A stretch of 64,000 nt of DNA from Bacteriovoracales bacterium (GCA_030149295.1 JASBRV010000067.1:1-64000), one strand, 5' to 3'; shown: positions 52,411-62,671, counted from the first letter of the stretch. Translations and numbers: made by a program. The notes: generated by a model from the letters alone, not told the origin.

Positions 52411-53370
52411 GAAACGCTCTGATAACTTTCTCTGGCTAATATGGATTTTCTCTACATCCTTAGCGACCGTGCCTAAATGTTTAGAAAGGTCTTCCCATCG
52501 CTCATCAAAACGACCAAAGTCTTGCTCTAATTTATTGATCTCATTTCGTATTTCTTCCATATGCTGACTTCTTTCAACATTTCTTAACACCGACTGCACC
52601 GTCGTTAGAATGGCTAAAAAAGTGGTGGGAGAGGATAACCAAACTCGCTTCTTAGCGGCATAATCTACAATATCCTGATGGTAGGCATGAACCTGAGAAA
52701 AGATGGCCTCAGCGGGTAAAAAGAGAACTGCTTGCTCAGATGTTTCATTGGGAATGATATATTTCGAAGAAATATCATCAATATGTTTTTTTAAATTTTT
52801 CCCAAATTCTTTCTGAGCAGTGTTACGCTCACTCTCGGCCAATTCCTCATCTACCATTTTTTGATAATTCTCTAGAGGAAACTTGGCATCAACCGCTAAG
52901 AGACCTAGTGGAGAGGGCAAATGCAAAACAGCATCTGCCATTTTACCATTAGAAAGCGTGTGTTGAAGATCATAGACCTTCCCCTTTGCCTCACCAAAAA
53001 CACTTACTAAGATTTGCTCAAGCTGAATTTCACCAAAGATGCCTCTGGTCTTTTTATCCGTGAGAACATTTTGAAGGTGAACGACATTCTCTGATAAGGA
53101 GGCCATTTGCTTTTGAGCTGAATCGACAAGAACCAGACGCTCCATAACCTCACTTAAAGTTTTTCGCGATCTTTCGAGCCCATCACCAATTTTTCGATCG
53201 AGAGAATCACGTAAGGATTGAAACTCTTGAGACTGATAAAATTTTTGGCGATCTTGAAACTCACTTAAGTTTTTTAAGAGGACATTTTCCATCCCTTGCC
53301 TTTTATTAATAATAAGAATTAATACGAGAACACAATTCAAAAGGCCGAGACCAATAAGGGCCATTTCCAT
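52387..53370 (-). CDS. rmuC: RmuC-family DNA recombination protein
   Basis: N-terminal membrane helix (MALIGLGLLNCVLVLILIIN), coiled coil (30-110), then the RmuC core with RGIFGEIQLEQILVSVFGE, LLAVDAKFPLENYQKM, VLFLPAEAIFSQVHAYHQDIVDYAAKKRVWLSSPTTFLAIL. The restriction-endonuclease-like fold of the family is conserved; RmuC limits inversions at short repeats in E. coli. 327 residues is short of E. coli RmuC but common elsewhere. It follows the Aap ATPase gene by eight bases and may be in its operon. Confidence 0.92.
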   Translation of the reverse strand: MEMALIGLGLLNCVLVLILIINKRQGMENVLLKNLSEFQDRQKFYQSQEFQSLRDSLDRKIGDGLERSRKTLSEVMERLVLVDSAQKQMASLSENVVHLQNVLTDKKTRGIFGEIQLEQILVSVFGEAKGKVYDLQHTLSNGKMADAVLHLPSPLGLLAVDAKFPLENYQKMVDEELAESERNTAQKEFGKNLKKHIDDISSKYIIPNETSEQAVLFLPAEAIFSQVHAYHQDIVDYAAKKRVWLSSPTTFLAILTTVQSVLRNVERSQHMEEIRNEINKLEQDFGRFDERWEDLSKHLGTVAKDVEKIHISQRKLSERFKKIVHLD

Positions 53371-53378
53371 AAGAATTC

Positions 53379-54116
53379 CTAATGTAAAATTTGGGCTAAA
53401 AATTCAATTGATCGTGGATGTTTAGGTTGAGAAAAGAAAGTATGAGGATCAGCTTCTTCAACAATCTCTCCCTCATCCATGAAGATCACCCTATCGGCTA
53501 CCTGCTTAGCAAAACCCATCTCATGAGTCACACAGAGCATGGTCATTCCCTCTTTGGCTAAATCAACCATAACATCTAAAACTTCTTTTACCATTTCAGG
53601 GTCCAAAGCGGAGGTTGGCTCATCAAAGAGCATCACCTTTGGTTTCATACATAGACTTCTTGCAATGGCGACTCTCTGTTGCTGACCTCCACTTAATTGA
53701 CCTGGGTATTTGTGGGCTTGATCAGCAATCGCAACTCTCTCTAATAACTCCATGGCTAACTTTTCTGCCTGATCTTTAGGAGTATTTTTAACCCAAATAG
53801 GGGCTAAGGTGAGGTTTTCAAGAATTGTTAAATGGGGAAAGAGATTAAAGTGTTGGAAGACCATTCCCACTTCTTTTCTTATATTTTGGAGATTTTTTAA
53901 ATTGTCGTTTAGGATGATGTTATCGATACTAATACGTCCACTTTGGTGTTTTTCTAAACGATTAAGGCATCTAATAAGAGTGGACTTGCCGCTACCGGAT
54001 GGGCCGCAAATGACGATTTTCTCTCCTTCAGAAACATTAAGAGTAATGTTTTTGAGGACATGAAATTCATCGAACCATTTATTAACTTCATCCATATGAA
54101 TCATAGTTTTATTCAT
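53379..54116 (-). CDS. aapP: Polar amino acid ABC transporter ATPase (AapP/GlnQ-like)
   Basis: 245 residues: Walker [18 protein letters not shown]-loop [14 protein letters not shown], signature [15 protein letters not shown], Walker [15 protein letters not shown]-loop CVTHEMGFA. These match the GlnQ/AapP group, which energises uptake of glutamate and other polar amino acids. The start overlaps the stop of the permease gene by four bases. It is the last of aapQMP; the partner binding-protein gene is at 61140. Confidence 0.93.
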   Translation of the reverse strand: MNKTMIHMDEVNKWFDEFHVLKNITLNVSEGEKIVICGPSGSGKSTLIRCLNRLEKHQSGRISIDNIILNDNLKNLQNIRKEVGMVFQHFNLFPHLTILENLTLAPIWVKNTPKDQAEKLAMELLERVAIADQAHKYPGQLSGGQQQRVAIARSLCMKPKVMLFDEPTSALDPEMVKEVLDVMVDLAKEGMTMLCVTHEMGFAKQVADRVIFMDEGEIVEEADPHTFFSQPKHPRSIEFLAQILH

Positions 54117-55192
54117 GAACGAGCTCCGTATGAAAACTCTCTTTCAAGTCGGCTTGAATAGCGAGACATTGAAAAACAAAAGATAAAATAAATTATTGAA
54201 ACAAAAAGGTAGGCTTCAACTGAAAAACCTAACCATTCGGGGTCTTTGAGGGATGTTTTTGTGGTCATTAGGAGGTCACTCAAAGCAATAATAACCACAA
54301 GAGAGGTATCTTTAAACATTCCAATGGCCGTATTGACAGTGGGAGGAATTACAATTTTGAGGGCTTGAGGAAGGATGACTTTAGTCATTTTTTGAAAATA
54401 ATTTAGCCCTAAAGAGTCGGCGGCTTCATATTGCCCAGAATCTACTGCAGATAAGCCTCCCCTGACCACCTCGGCCATATAAGCAGACATAAACATGATA
54501 ATAGCAGCTTGGGCACGAAGGAGCTTGGGAAGATTCCAACCATCAGGAAGAAAAAGGGGAAACATAACAGAGGCCATGAAAAGTAAACTAATCATTGGAA
54601 CACCTCTAATAAGCTCTATGTATATGACACAGACACTTTTAATAAGTGGCAATTTTCCTGTTCTTCCCAATGCCAAAAGAATTCCTATTGGATAAGCAAA
54701 TAAGATTCCAATAAATGAAAGGATGAGAGTCAAAGGTAATCCCCCCCATTTCCCAACGTCGACACTTTCAAGCCCAAGACCTCCTCCCATTAGCCAACTA
54801 CTCATGAGAAAAATGGAAATCCAATACTTAATAAGGCCTTTATTCCACCTTTTAGGATCACGACTAAAAAAACAAAGTCCCACTAAAAGAATCATAAAGG
54901 CGATAGGTCGCCATAAATGTTCTCGAGGATAAAAACCAAAAATGATGAACTCGAATTTTTCTCTTATAAAAACTAGGCATGCCCCTTCTGCTTGTCGACA
55001 TGTTTGTGCAGTCCCTTCCCAAACACCTTTAACGATGAGCCAGTCAAAGAAGCTACCTAGGGCCTTAATTAAGAGGCAGGTGATGATGATGGATATGGCC
55101 GAGTTCTTAGGATTAGAGAATAGATTAGCCTTTAGCCATTTCGCCACTCCATCCATAAAAGGGATTTTTCTCTTTTCGGGGTTCTTGATCAC
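54113..55192 (-). CDS. aapM: Amino acid ABC permease, AapM-like
   Basis: 359 residues, with a cytoplasmic N-terminal part, a first helix, a long insert, and then the binding-protein-dependent permease domain. The EAA-type motif is [32 protein letters not shown]. The N-terminal extension and length fit AapM rather than short HisM-type permeases. Overlaps the upstream and downstream genes by four bases each. Works as a heterodimer with AapQ. Confidence 0.9.
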   Translation of the reverse strand: MIKNPEKRKIPFMDGVAKWLKANLFSNPKNSAISIIITCLLIKALGSFFDWLIVKGVWEGTAQTCRQAEGACLVFIREKFEFIIFGFYPREHLWRPIAFMILLVGLCFFSRDPKRWNKGLIKYWISIFLMSSWLMGGGLGLESVDVGKWGGLPLTLILSFIGILFAYPIGILLALGRTGKLPLIKSVCVIYIELIRGVPMISLLFMASVMFPLFLPDGWNLPKLLRAQAAIIMFMSAYMAEVVRGGLSAVDSGQYEAADSLGLNYFQKMTKVILPQALKIVIPPTVNTAIGMFKDTSLVVIIALSDLLMTTKTSLKDPEWLGFSVEAYLFVSIIYFIFCFSMSRYSSRLEREFSYGARS

Positions 55193-56427
55193 ACCTGTGC
55201 CCCTCTTTGAATGAGTTTTGTCTTCTTATTATAAAGATTCATAAAAAGAGAAGTACTGAGGCTAAAGAATAAATAAACGACCATGATCATTAAAACGGCT
55301 TCAATTGCCTGACCTGTTTGATTCATGGTTGTATTCGCAACACTGACAAAATCAGGATATCCAATACCAACAGCAAGAGAGCTATTTTTAATGAGATTAA
55401 GTATCTGAGAGGTCATTGGTGGAATAATGACCCGCAGACTCTGAGGAAGGATCACTAACCTCAATGTCATGGTCCTAGAAAGCCCCAATGCCCTAGAAGC
55501 CTCCCATTGGCCTCGAGAGACAGACTCAATACCGGCACGAACAATCTCTGCATTAAATGCAGATGTGTAAACGACAAGACCAATGATTAAAGCCGAAAAT
55601 TCGGGAGAAATAGTCATTCCACCATTAAAGTTAAAACCTCCAAGGACTGGAAAGTCTATTTTCCGTGGAGCTCCTCCCAACAACCACACTAGCAAAGGAA
55701 GACCAAAAAGATAGAGAAGATGAAATGGCCAGGAGGGCTTACTTTTCCCTTTCTCCTCTTTCCTTTTTTTAAGAAAATGATTTGTTAAAAAAGAAGCTAG
55801 CAAGCCTAAAACTAAACTCATCTTTACCCAAAACCAAATAGGATTTTCTTGAAAAACAGGAAAGACAATTCCTCGCTGAGAGAGAAACACATTAGGAAAA
55901 GGCTCTAAGGCTTCTTTGACACTAGGAAAGACTTCTATGAAGACCGCGTACCAAAAGAAAAGCTGCAACAAGAGAGGAATATTTCGAATCACCTCAACAT
56001 AAGCTTGGCTTAGTTTTGCAATTAGCCAATGCTCAGAAAGACGGCAAATACCTACACATACTCCAAGTAAGATGGCTAAAATATTGCCGATGACGGCAAC
56101 CTTGAGTGTATTAAGTACACCGACCCATAAGGCAAGAGCATAAGAGTCATCGGCCCAATACTCAATACTACTCTCTGAAATTTCAAAGCCTGCTTCTTGT
56201 GATAAGAAACCAAAACCAGAGGCAGTACCTTGCTGCTTCAGGTTAGCCTGAGTATTGTAAACGAGAAAAGAGACGAGCGCGGCCACTATCAAGAGAATAA
56301 GTGTTTGGAATATCCATGCCCTTTTTTTGGGATCATTCCACAAGGAAGCTGAGTCTTTTAACATGTGAAATATTGTAGAGAGAAGGCCTACACCTGACAA
56401 CATTACCCGACCTAAGTACTCGGTCAC
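55189..56427 (-). CDS. aapQ: Amino acid ABC permease, AapQ-like
   Basis: 412 residues, larger than most permeases because of a periplasmic insert as in AapQ. EAA motif: EASRALGLSRTMTLRLVILPQSLRVIIPPMTSQ. Two helical halves: LIVAALVSFLVYNT near the N-terminus and the core after about residue 95. The track begins at a GTG; the ATG at codon nine is another choice, but no clear ribosome site decides. Its start is only 41 bases from the divergent CxxCH gene, where promoters must overlap. Confidence 0.88.
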   Translation of the reverse strand: MTEYLGRVMLSGVGLLSTIFHMLKDSASLWNDPKKRAWIFQTLILLIVAALVSFLVYNTQANLKQQGTASGFGFLSQEAGFEISESSIEYWADDSYALALWVGVLNTLKVAVIGNILAILLGVCVGICRLSEHWLIAKLSQAYVEVIRNIPLLLQLFFWYAVFIEVFPSVKEALEPFPNVFLSQRGIVFPVFQENPIWFWVKMSLVLGLLASFLTNHFLKKRKEEKGKSKPSWPFHLLYLFGLPLLVWLLGGAPRKIDFPVLGGFNFNGGMTISPEFSALIIGLVVYTSAFNAEIVRAGIESVSRGQWEASRALGLSRTMTLRLVILPQSLRVIIPPMTSQILNLIKNSSLAVGIGYPDFVSVANTTMNQTGQAIEAVLMIMVVYLFFSLSTSLFMNLYNKKTKLIQRGAQV

Positions 56428-56468
56428 ATTTTTATGACGAAAAGCTTCCGTTTTTCTAAAATCTTCCT

Positions 56469-57803
56469 ATGAAAATAATTATTTGCACTCTTTTACTATT
56501 TTTGTCCCCTGGGATAGTTTGGGCCGATGATTTGCCCTTTCAAGCCTGCCAAAAAAAACTCTTATCAGGAAAAACAATTGAAGACTTTATATCCATAGAG
56601 AAAGAAAGCCTAGGTGAAGACAAAGAAAGCCAATACCTTAATCAACTCCTTAAATTAAAAGAGCAAAAAAACTGTGAAACCCTTCTCATGCATGCCAAAC
56701 TTGCAGACAATGGCCTACTCATCAATAGAACCCCTCTCGCTTCACAAATTTTAAAAACTTTCGACAATTTTCACACTGAGTGGCTTACCCCAGTCGATCT
56801 AGATCGCAACCCCCAATGCCAAGATAAATACCACGACGACTTTTATGACCCTCAATCACCGGCATACCATCTCACAAGGGCCTTATTCCAAGAAACTAGG
56901 AAAGTTTCCCTCGCAACAACAGCTTATGGGGATTTAAGAGTGGTCACGAAGGGTGAAAACCCGGAAAACTCAAAGAGTACGGGTATTTCAAAAGATCGTA
57001 TAAAAGAAATCCTAGGATTAGATAATAACTTCGAATTTAAAGGCGAGGGTGAAGTCATTGGTTACCTATACCAAAGACGCTTAAAGATGACCCCTCCTCC
57101 CCTAAGTCATATTGCAGAAAAAGACTCTTGGAAAAAGGAAATTCAAAGTAAAGCTTTTAAAGTTTTAGATCATCTCGGTGCTGGTCTATTAGGTAACTCA
57201 CGGTTTCTAGTACATTATGCTCCTCCAGAGGCCTATTCAAACGAAATTATTCGCTTTGATGGCAACAGAAAGCTTCCTCGACGTTTGGCAAAGGCCATTG
57301 TAGAAAATCTCTTGTGCATTCCCCTCAATGACCATAACCTCCCTTTTCAAGAGCCACCCCAATCTGAGGATCTATGGAAACATCCTCTTACCATGGAAAA
57401 GAAATGCGTAAATTGTCATGGGATTCTCGATCCCATCTCAGCAGGCCTTCGCCACTTAACTTTTATTAAAAGTAAAAAAAGTTGCTCAGACTTTCAACTT
57501 CTTATCCCTCACTTTTTCCAAACTCAAGGTAACGCTAATATTTGGAGTAAAAATGAAGAAAACCCATTTCATACCTCATTACCTGTTGGTTATTTTGGAG
57601 AAAAACGCTTTATTGGTATGAGTCAGCTTGGAAAACTTATTAGTGAACAACCAGAGTTCTTTCAGTGCCAAGTAAAAAAATATTTTTCCTTTTTAACTGG
57701 CAAAGAAATTGAAAATACAAGACTAAAGAGTTTAGCTAAAAAATACCAAGAACATCAAAATGGCATAAAGCTCCTAGGTGACATAATAAGAGCAATGAAA
57801 TGA
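56469..57803 (+). CDS. Exported protein with CxxCH heme-type motif (DUF1588-like)
   Basis: Signal peptide MKIIICTLLLFLSPGIVWA. A single heme c-type site near residue 316 reads KKCVNCHGILDPISAGL; the following DP-x-x-x-GL is what is seen in DUF1588-type domains of planctomycete-style cytochrome proteins. Other Cys may form disulfides. The rest (about 300 residues before the motif) is not recognised. First gene of a three-gene plus-strand operon whose next ATG overlaps its stop by four bases. Redox role is inferred from the motif. Confidence 0.6.
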   Translation: MKIIICTLLLFLSPGIVWADDLPFQACQKKLLSGKTIEDFISIEKESLGEDKESQYLNQLLKLKEQKNCETLLMHAKLADNGLLINRTPLASQILKTFDNFHTEWLTPVDLDRNPQCQDKYHDDFYDPQSPAYHLTRALFQETRKVSLATTAYGDLRVVTKGENPENSKSTGISKDRIKEILGLDNNFEFKGEGEVIGYLYQRRLKMTPPPLSHIAEKDSWKKEIQSKAFKVLDHLGAGLLGNSRFLVHYAPPEAYSNEIIRFDGNRKLPRRLAKAIVENLLCIPLNDHNLPFQEPPQSEDLWKHPLTMEKKCVNCHGILDPISAGLRHLTFIKSKKSCSDFQLLIPHFFQTQGNANIWSKNEENPFHTSLPVGYFGEKRFIGMSQLGKLISEQPEFFQCQVKKYFSFLTGKEIENTRLKSLAKKYQEHQNGIKLLGDIIRAMK

Positions 57804-58780
57804 AAACTAACATACTTCTTCTTTTTCTCTCTCTTTTGGTGACAACATCATGCCTACAAAAAGGTAAGCCGTTTAAAATTTATTGGATCCATCTAGAGGG
57901 AGCACCAGTCAAAGTTCTTTTTGATAACTGGATTCAGCCTTTAAAAAAGTCTGAAAAGTCTTTTCGCTTTCATAATCAAGAATGGACTTTCCCTCAGACC
58001 TTCACTGAAAGATCTATTCCTCTTTTGAAGAACTGGATAAGTATAAGGGGTTTAGAAACAAATAGCCCCCATCTCAAGGAATCACGGGAAGATTGGCTTG
58101 GCTTCTTACAAAAGTTGGAATCAAAGGTCATCATTTCCACTCAGAATGAAAGACTAGAAAAAATCTATAAGAACTTTCTCCCTAAGGCAAAAAGCATAAA
58201 TTCATATAAAGAGGGTGAAAAGGATAATCGTCCCCTATCCTTTCTTTCAAAAGACTGGAAAAAGGCAATGAAAAAAGAAACTCCTATTCACTTAACAGTT
58301 TTAAATAATACCGGAAATTTACCTCTCTACTTTGCCGATATTCAAGAACTCAGGGCAAAGCAAACAGAGGAATATAATCTTTTTTATCAAAATCTACTTC
58401 ATGAACTTTCTCTTTTTGTTAAGGAACTTAAAAGAACAAGGAGTTTTGATCATTCCATTATTCTTATTACCTCAGATAGACAGAAAATTATCAATGGTCA
58501 GGAGTTGGTCACTACATGGGAGGGATTAAATTTCTCTGTTATCTCCAACCTCATTGTGGGTCCTTACCAAGTAGGGCACATCCAAAAAAGTCATCCAAAG
58601 TATGAGGATAGTTTTCCCGGAACATGGGGGGTGGGTGTCGATGGTTGGACAACTGATCATTTTCAAAAACTTATAGAAGACCTTCTCAACGCAAAAGATT
58701 ACAATAGTTCCCAAAATCCATGGTTTCATGTGAGAAAAAATAATCTGACTTCTAAGCTTAAATGGGGTCAAATACTTTAA
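57800..58780 (+). CDS. Lipoprotein, possibly DUF1501/sulfatase-superfamily-like
   Basis: Signal with lipobox LLVTTSC, so a lipoprotein. The body has IYWIHLEGAPVKVLFDNW at the start and SFDHSIILITSDRQKIINGQE late, similar in place to the metal-site regions of DUF1501-type alkaline-phosphatase-like proteins, which are often encoded beside DUF1588/DUF1592 cytochromes. The classical metal ligands are not clearly all present, so it may be an inactive or diverged member. Overlaps the CxxCH gene by four bases; the RND gene follows 12 bases later. Confidence 0.45.
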   Translation: MKTNILLLFLSLLVTTSCLQKGKPFKIYWIHLEGAPVKVLFDNWIQPLKKSEKSFRFHNQEWTFPQTFTERSIPLLKNWISIRGLETNSPHLKESREDWLGFLQKLESKVIISTQNERLEKIYKNFLPKAKSINSYKEGEKDNRPLSFLSKDWKKAMKKETPIHLTVLNNTGNLPLYFADIQELRAKQTEEYNLFYQNLLHELSLFVKELKRTRSFDHSIILITSDRQKIINGQELVTTWEGLNFSVISNLIVGPYQVGHIQKSHPKYEDSFPGTWGVGVDGWTTDHFQKLIEDLLNAKDYNSSQNPWFHVRKNNLTSKLKWGQIL

Positions 58781-58792
58781 AGGCCCTCTTTT

Positions 58793-61165
58793 ATGGCACC
58801 AGATTTTGATAAGAACCTTCACCAATATCCTGTTGCCGATAGATGGTCCCGTTTTATTTCCTATTCACCAAAGAGAGCTCTTTTACTTTTTGCCTTTATT
58901 TTTCTGATTATCTTACCTGGTGCCCTGACCATAAAAAGCATGTGGTCCCCAAGAGTATGGTTTGACCCAGACCATGAAGAAATTCAGAAACTTGATCGAT
59001 TTGAACAACAATTTGGAAGTGATACTTTTATCAGCATAGGTCTTCATGATCCTAAAGGCGTTTTTAACTATTCAACATTAAAAGTGATTCAAGAAATGAC
59101 TGAACAATTGTGGCAAGTTCCCGATGTCACCAGGGTCGAAAGTCTTGCCAATCACAACATGATTAGGGCCGAGGGCGATGATATTGTCATAAACCCTTTT
59201 CTTGAAAAGCTGACTCCTGAAAGAGACCAAAAGTTCTTTGAAAAACTAAAGTCAGAAGCTTTAAGTGATGAAGTTCTACCTGACTTCTTTATTAGTAAAG
59301 ATGGCACCTACTCTATTCTCTATGCTTACCTTAAGCCGAGCTTGGGGGGGCGTGAGCCCAGTTATTCAAAGACTGTGGATGAGTCACGAAAAATTCTCAA
59401 TCAATATATTGATAAAGATATTGATCTTTTTCTCCTAGGTCCTGCCGCCGGAAATGATGCCTTTCGAGAAGTAAGTGCAAGCGATAATATGCGACTCATC
59501 CCCTTTATGTTCTCCTTTATTATTTTCCTACTTTTCATCCAATTTAGAAGTTTCTCGGTCATCATACTCGCCCTAGGCTTAGTTGCGACAACAGTGGGGG
59601 TTACCTTTGGAATGCTTGGCCATCTTGGTATCGTTTTCAATTCACTTCTCTCAGCGATACCAGGGGTTCTCCTTGCTATTTGTATAGCCGATGCAGTTCA
59701 TATATTTACAAGCTATTTTCATTTTAGACGACTGGGAAAGGGATCCCTCAACGCTACTCACCTTTCTCTCGTCAAAAACTTTCAACCAACCCTGCTCACT
59801 TCTTTATCCACGGCCATAAGTTTTCTTAGTATTACTCATACAGATATCGCTCCAGTTAGAGACTTAGGTTTACTATGTGGCCTAGGAACTTTGATGGCCT
59901 GGCTTTTTACTTATCTTGGGCTTGGATCTGCTCTAGCCTTGATCTCTCCTCTTTTGGACAAACATCAGGTTAAAACTTTTGAATTCAATAAACTTCTCAA
60001 GAGTGGTAGAACACGCTCTAGTTCAAGACTTATGGTTGAATGGATCGACAAATTACGTTGGCCGATTATCGTCTCCTTTATCCTTTTAAGTGGAGCGAGT
60101 GTTTATATCGCTATCCAAAATGAAGTCAATTCTGATCCCATGAAGTACTTTCATGACTCTGTCCCCATCAGGCAGGCTTATGATTTTGCAGGCACAAAAT
60201 TAGACGGTCTTAGAGGGATAGAATTTGTTGTCGACTCTGGTAAAGCCGAGGGCATAAAAGATCCAGAATTTCTCCGTAAACTTGATCGGTACCTAAATTG
60301 GATGGAGAAAGAACCTGAGATCTCAAGGGTTCGCTCCGTGAGGGAGATCATCAAAAAGATGCATCAAACCCTGCAACAGGGAAAAAAAGAGGAATATAGA
60401 ATCCCCGATTCGAGCCAGGCCGTTGGCCAATTACTTTTTCTCTATACAATGGGTCTTCCCCAAGGAATGGATTTAAATAATCAATTTACTCTCGACAACA
60501 GAAGGCTAAGACTCAAGATCTCATGGAGCATAGCGACTTCAAAAGAGAGTGTAGAGAAAACCAAATACTTACTTGATAAGGCTAAAGAGTTTGACCTCAA
60601 TGTTCAATCAGGCGGAAATGGACCCATTTACCTTTCTATCAATCAAAAAGTCGTCTCAACTTTTTTTAGTTCTATGGCCATGGCCTTGGTACTCGTGAGT
60701 ATTCTTCTCCTTCTTGTCTATAAGGATCCTTTCATTAGCTTTCTCTCGATGTTTCCCAACGTAATCCCTCTGCTCTTTGGTGGTGCCTTAATGCAATTAC
60801 TCGATAAACCAATTGATATCGGAACTTCCATCGTCTCAACGGTATGTCTTGGAATTGCCGTTGACGACACCATTCACTTTGTTTCGAGTTTCAAGCAATA
60901 CCGAGGCCAAGGTCTCAGCCCAAAAAGGGCCATCACAGAGACTTTCCTTGTCACAGGGAAGGCATTGGTTGTCACAACAATATTACTGGTCATGGGTTTT
61001 GGTGCTTTCGTTTTTGCCGACTTTGTTCCCAATAGAAACTTCGGTATTCTTTGTTCAATGATTTTGGCTCTGGCGCTATTAACAGATCTTCTGTTTCTGC
61101 CAGCTCTACTCCTAACGGTAGAGCGGAAGAAGGAGAAAACTAGCGAATCGGTGGCGCATACATAA
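58793..61165 (+). CDS. RND-superfamily exporter (COG1033/MMPL type)
   Basis: 790 residues with the internal duplication of RND proteins: a helix (RALLLFAFIFLIILPGALTI), a large periplasmic loop (60-220), five helices (230-400), then the same again. Motifs IADAVHIFTSYFHFRR in half one and LGIAVDDTIHFVSSFKQYR in half two mark the COG1033/HpnN-like lipid and sterol-sensing branch. Driven by the proton gradient; cargo unknown (lipids or hydrophobic molecules in relatives). Last gene of the operon with the CxxCH protein and lipoprotein. Its 3' end overlaps aapJ by 26 bases. Confidence 0.88.
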   Translation: MAPDFDKNLHQYPVADRWSRFISYSPKRALLLFAFIFLIILPGALTIKSMWSPRVWFDPDHEEIQKLDRFEQQFGSDTFISIGLHDPKGVFNYSTLKVIQEMTEQLWQVPDVTRVESLANHNMIRAEGDDIVINPFLEKLTPERDQKFFEKLKSEALSDEVLPDFFISKDGTYSILYAYLKPSLGGREPSYSKTVDESRKILNQYIDKDIDLFLLGPAAGNDAFREVSASDNMRLIPFMFSFIIFLLFIQFRSFSVIILALGLVATTVGVTFGMLGHLGIVFNSLLSAIPGVLLAICIADAVHIFTSYFHFRRLGKGSLNATHLSLVKNFQPTLLTSLSTAISFLSITHTDIAPVRDLGLLCGLGTLMAWLFTYLGLGSALALISPLLDKHQVKTFEFNKLLKSGRTRSSSRLMVEWIDKLRWPIIVSFILLSGASVYIAIQNEVNSDPMKYFHDSVPIRQAYDFAGTKLDGLRGIEFVVDSGKAEGIKDPEFLRKLDRYLNWMEKEPEISRVRSVREIIKKMHQTLQQGKKEEYRIPDSSQAVGQLLFLYTMGLPQGMDLNNQFTLDNRRLRLKISWSIATSKESVEKTKYLLDKAKEFDLNVQSGGNGPIYLSINQKVVSTFFSSMAMALVLVSILLLLVYKDPFISFLSMFPNVIPLLFGGALMQLLDKPIDIGTSIVSTVCLGIAVDDTIHFVSSFKQYRGQGLSPKRAITETFLVTGKALVVTTILLVMGFGAFVFADFVPNRNFGILCSMILALALLTDLLFLPALLLTVERKKEKTSESVAHT

Positions 61166-62147
61166 GGCCACCCTTTGTCCAAAGATCATTAAGACCACGC
61201 TCTAACTTGAGAGGGCTTCCTTGACCAATATTACGCTCAAAGACTTCACCATAATTTCCTACTTGCTTAATGATATCGTAAGCCCATTCTTCCTTAAGCC
61301 CTAGAGAAGCCCCATTACCTTTTGTCTTCCCCAAAAGGCGCTTTATGTTGGGAACCTTGGTACTCTTTAGAATTTTATCTACATTCTTGGAGGTGATACC
61401 AAACTCCTCAGCACTAATCATGGCAAAGACAGACCATTTCACAATATCAAACCACTGATCATCTCCATGAACTACGGCAGGCCCTAGAGGTTCTTTAGAA
61501 ATTGTTTCTTTTAGGATAACATAATCATCTGGATTTTTTGTCTTGGATCTTTCGGCCATAAGTCCTGAGCGGTCATTAGTGAAAGCATCACACCTTCCTT
61601 TAAAAAAGGCCTGTGTCACCTCATCATTAGATTCAAAAACGGCGGGTTTCATCTTAATTCGATTGGCACGAAAATAGTCTGCAAGATTAAGTTCCGATGT
61701 TGTGCCTTGTTGAGTACAAATCGTTGCCCCATTGAGATCACGAATTTTTGAAACTTTATCTTTCTTTCTCACCATGAAACCTTGGCCATCATAGAAAGTA
61801 GTAGGACCAAAATTTAGGCCCAAAGATGTATCTCGGGTGAGAGTCCATGTGGTCACACGGGAAAGAATATCGATTTCACCCGACTGAAGGGCAGTAAAAC
61901 GCTGCTGGCCGGAAAGGGGAATAAACTTTACTTTTTTAGCATCACCGAAGACAGCAGCAGCAACGGCGCGGCAAACATCTACTTCTATTCCAGACCATTC
62001 CCCCTTTGAATTGGCTGAAGAAAAGCCGGCTACTCCCATTGTCGTTCCACAGTTGAGAGACCCCCTCTTTTTCACTTTTTCAAGGATGGTCTCTGCATTT
62101 AATGATTGAAAAGAAAAACAAAGAAAAAACAATGCAAGGTATTTCAT
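61140..62147 (-). CDS. aapJ: Amino acid ABC transporter periplasmic binding protein, AapJ-like
   Basis: Signal peptide MKYLALFFLCFSFQSLNA. SBP_bac_3 fold, with ILEKVKKRGSLNCGTTMGVAGFSS, GIEVDVCRAVAAAVFGDAKKVKF, FTALQSGEIDILSRVTTWTLTRDTSLG, all close to AapJ of general L-amino acid importers. 335 residues fits. The permease and ATPase genes on the same strand lie 4.7 kb further on, split off by the RND operon. Four-base overlap with the upstream FMN reductase gene. Confidence 0.93.
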   Translation of the reverse strand: MKYLALFFLCFSFQSLNAETILEKVKKRGSLNCGTTMGVAGFSSANSKGEWSGIEVDVCRAVAAAVFGDAKKVKFIPLSGQQRFTALQSGEIDILSRVTTWTLTRDTSLGLNFGPTTFYDGQGFMVRKKDKVSKIRDLNGATICTQQGTTSELNLADYFRANRIKMKPAVFESNDEVTQAFFKGRCDAFTNDRSGLMAERSKTKNPDDYVILKETISKEPLGPAVVHGDDQWFDIVKWSVFAMISAEEFGITSKNVDKILKSTKVPNIKRLLGKTKGNGASLGLKEEWAYDIIKQVGNYGEVFERNIGQGSPLKLERGLNDLWTKGGLMYAPPIR

Positions 62148-62671
62148 TGGGCTTTGCCTCCACTCACCAATGCTTCAGCAATTGTTTTAAGCTGTCCTAA
62201 AATGGCAACAGCTGAGTCTGGATTGAGTTCTTTTTGGAAATTAGTCACAACAGGCCTTGGGATAACAACTGCTCCAAGATGTTCTAATTGAGCCCTCATG
62301 GCCTGAGTTACCTTAAGTCCTCCACCGCCAGAGTGAGTGGCCACAACCGCTGGCTTACCATTAAAAGCACCACGCCAATCTTCCTTTCCTGAACGACTTA
62401 TCCATGCAATAGCATTGTTAACGATAGGTGGAATACTGCCATTATATTCGGGGGCACAGAATGTTAAGGAACTTGCTTTACAAAAAAGCTCTGTCAGTAC
62501 ATGCGCATCTTTTGGAATACCGTCACCTTCTCTTGTTGGAGTATATACGGGAAGGTCATAATCTTCTAAACAAATGACCTTAACCTCCAGGGATAACTCC
62601 TTAAAGGTTTTCTCTAATTCTTGAGAGAGTTTATGATTATTTCCACGGGTAGCAGATACAACAAGATGCAC
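62144..62671 (-). CDS. NADPH-dependent FMN reductase family protein
   Basis: 175 residues, flavodoxin-like. FMN phosphate-binding VVSATRGNNHKLSQ, the FCAPEYNGSIPPIVNNAIAWISR active-site loop, and GKPAVVATHSGGGGLKVTQAMRAQLEHLGAVV are those of the YieF/ChrR-type NAD(P)H:FMN/quinone reductase group. Start is a GTG with AGGAGG five bases upstream. Forms an operon with aapJ; no chemical link with amino acid uptake is known. Confidence 0.9.
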   Translation of the reverse strand: MHLVVSATRGNNHKLSQELEKTFKELSLEVKVICLEDYDLPVYTPTREGDGIPKDAHVLTELFCKASSLTFCAPEYNGSIPPIVNNAIAWISRSGKEDWRGAFNGKPAVVATHSGGGGLKVTQAMRAQLEHLGAVVIPRPVVTNFQKELNPDSAVAILGQLKTIAEALVSGGKAQ

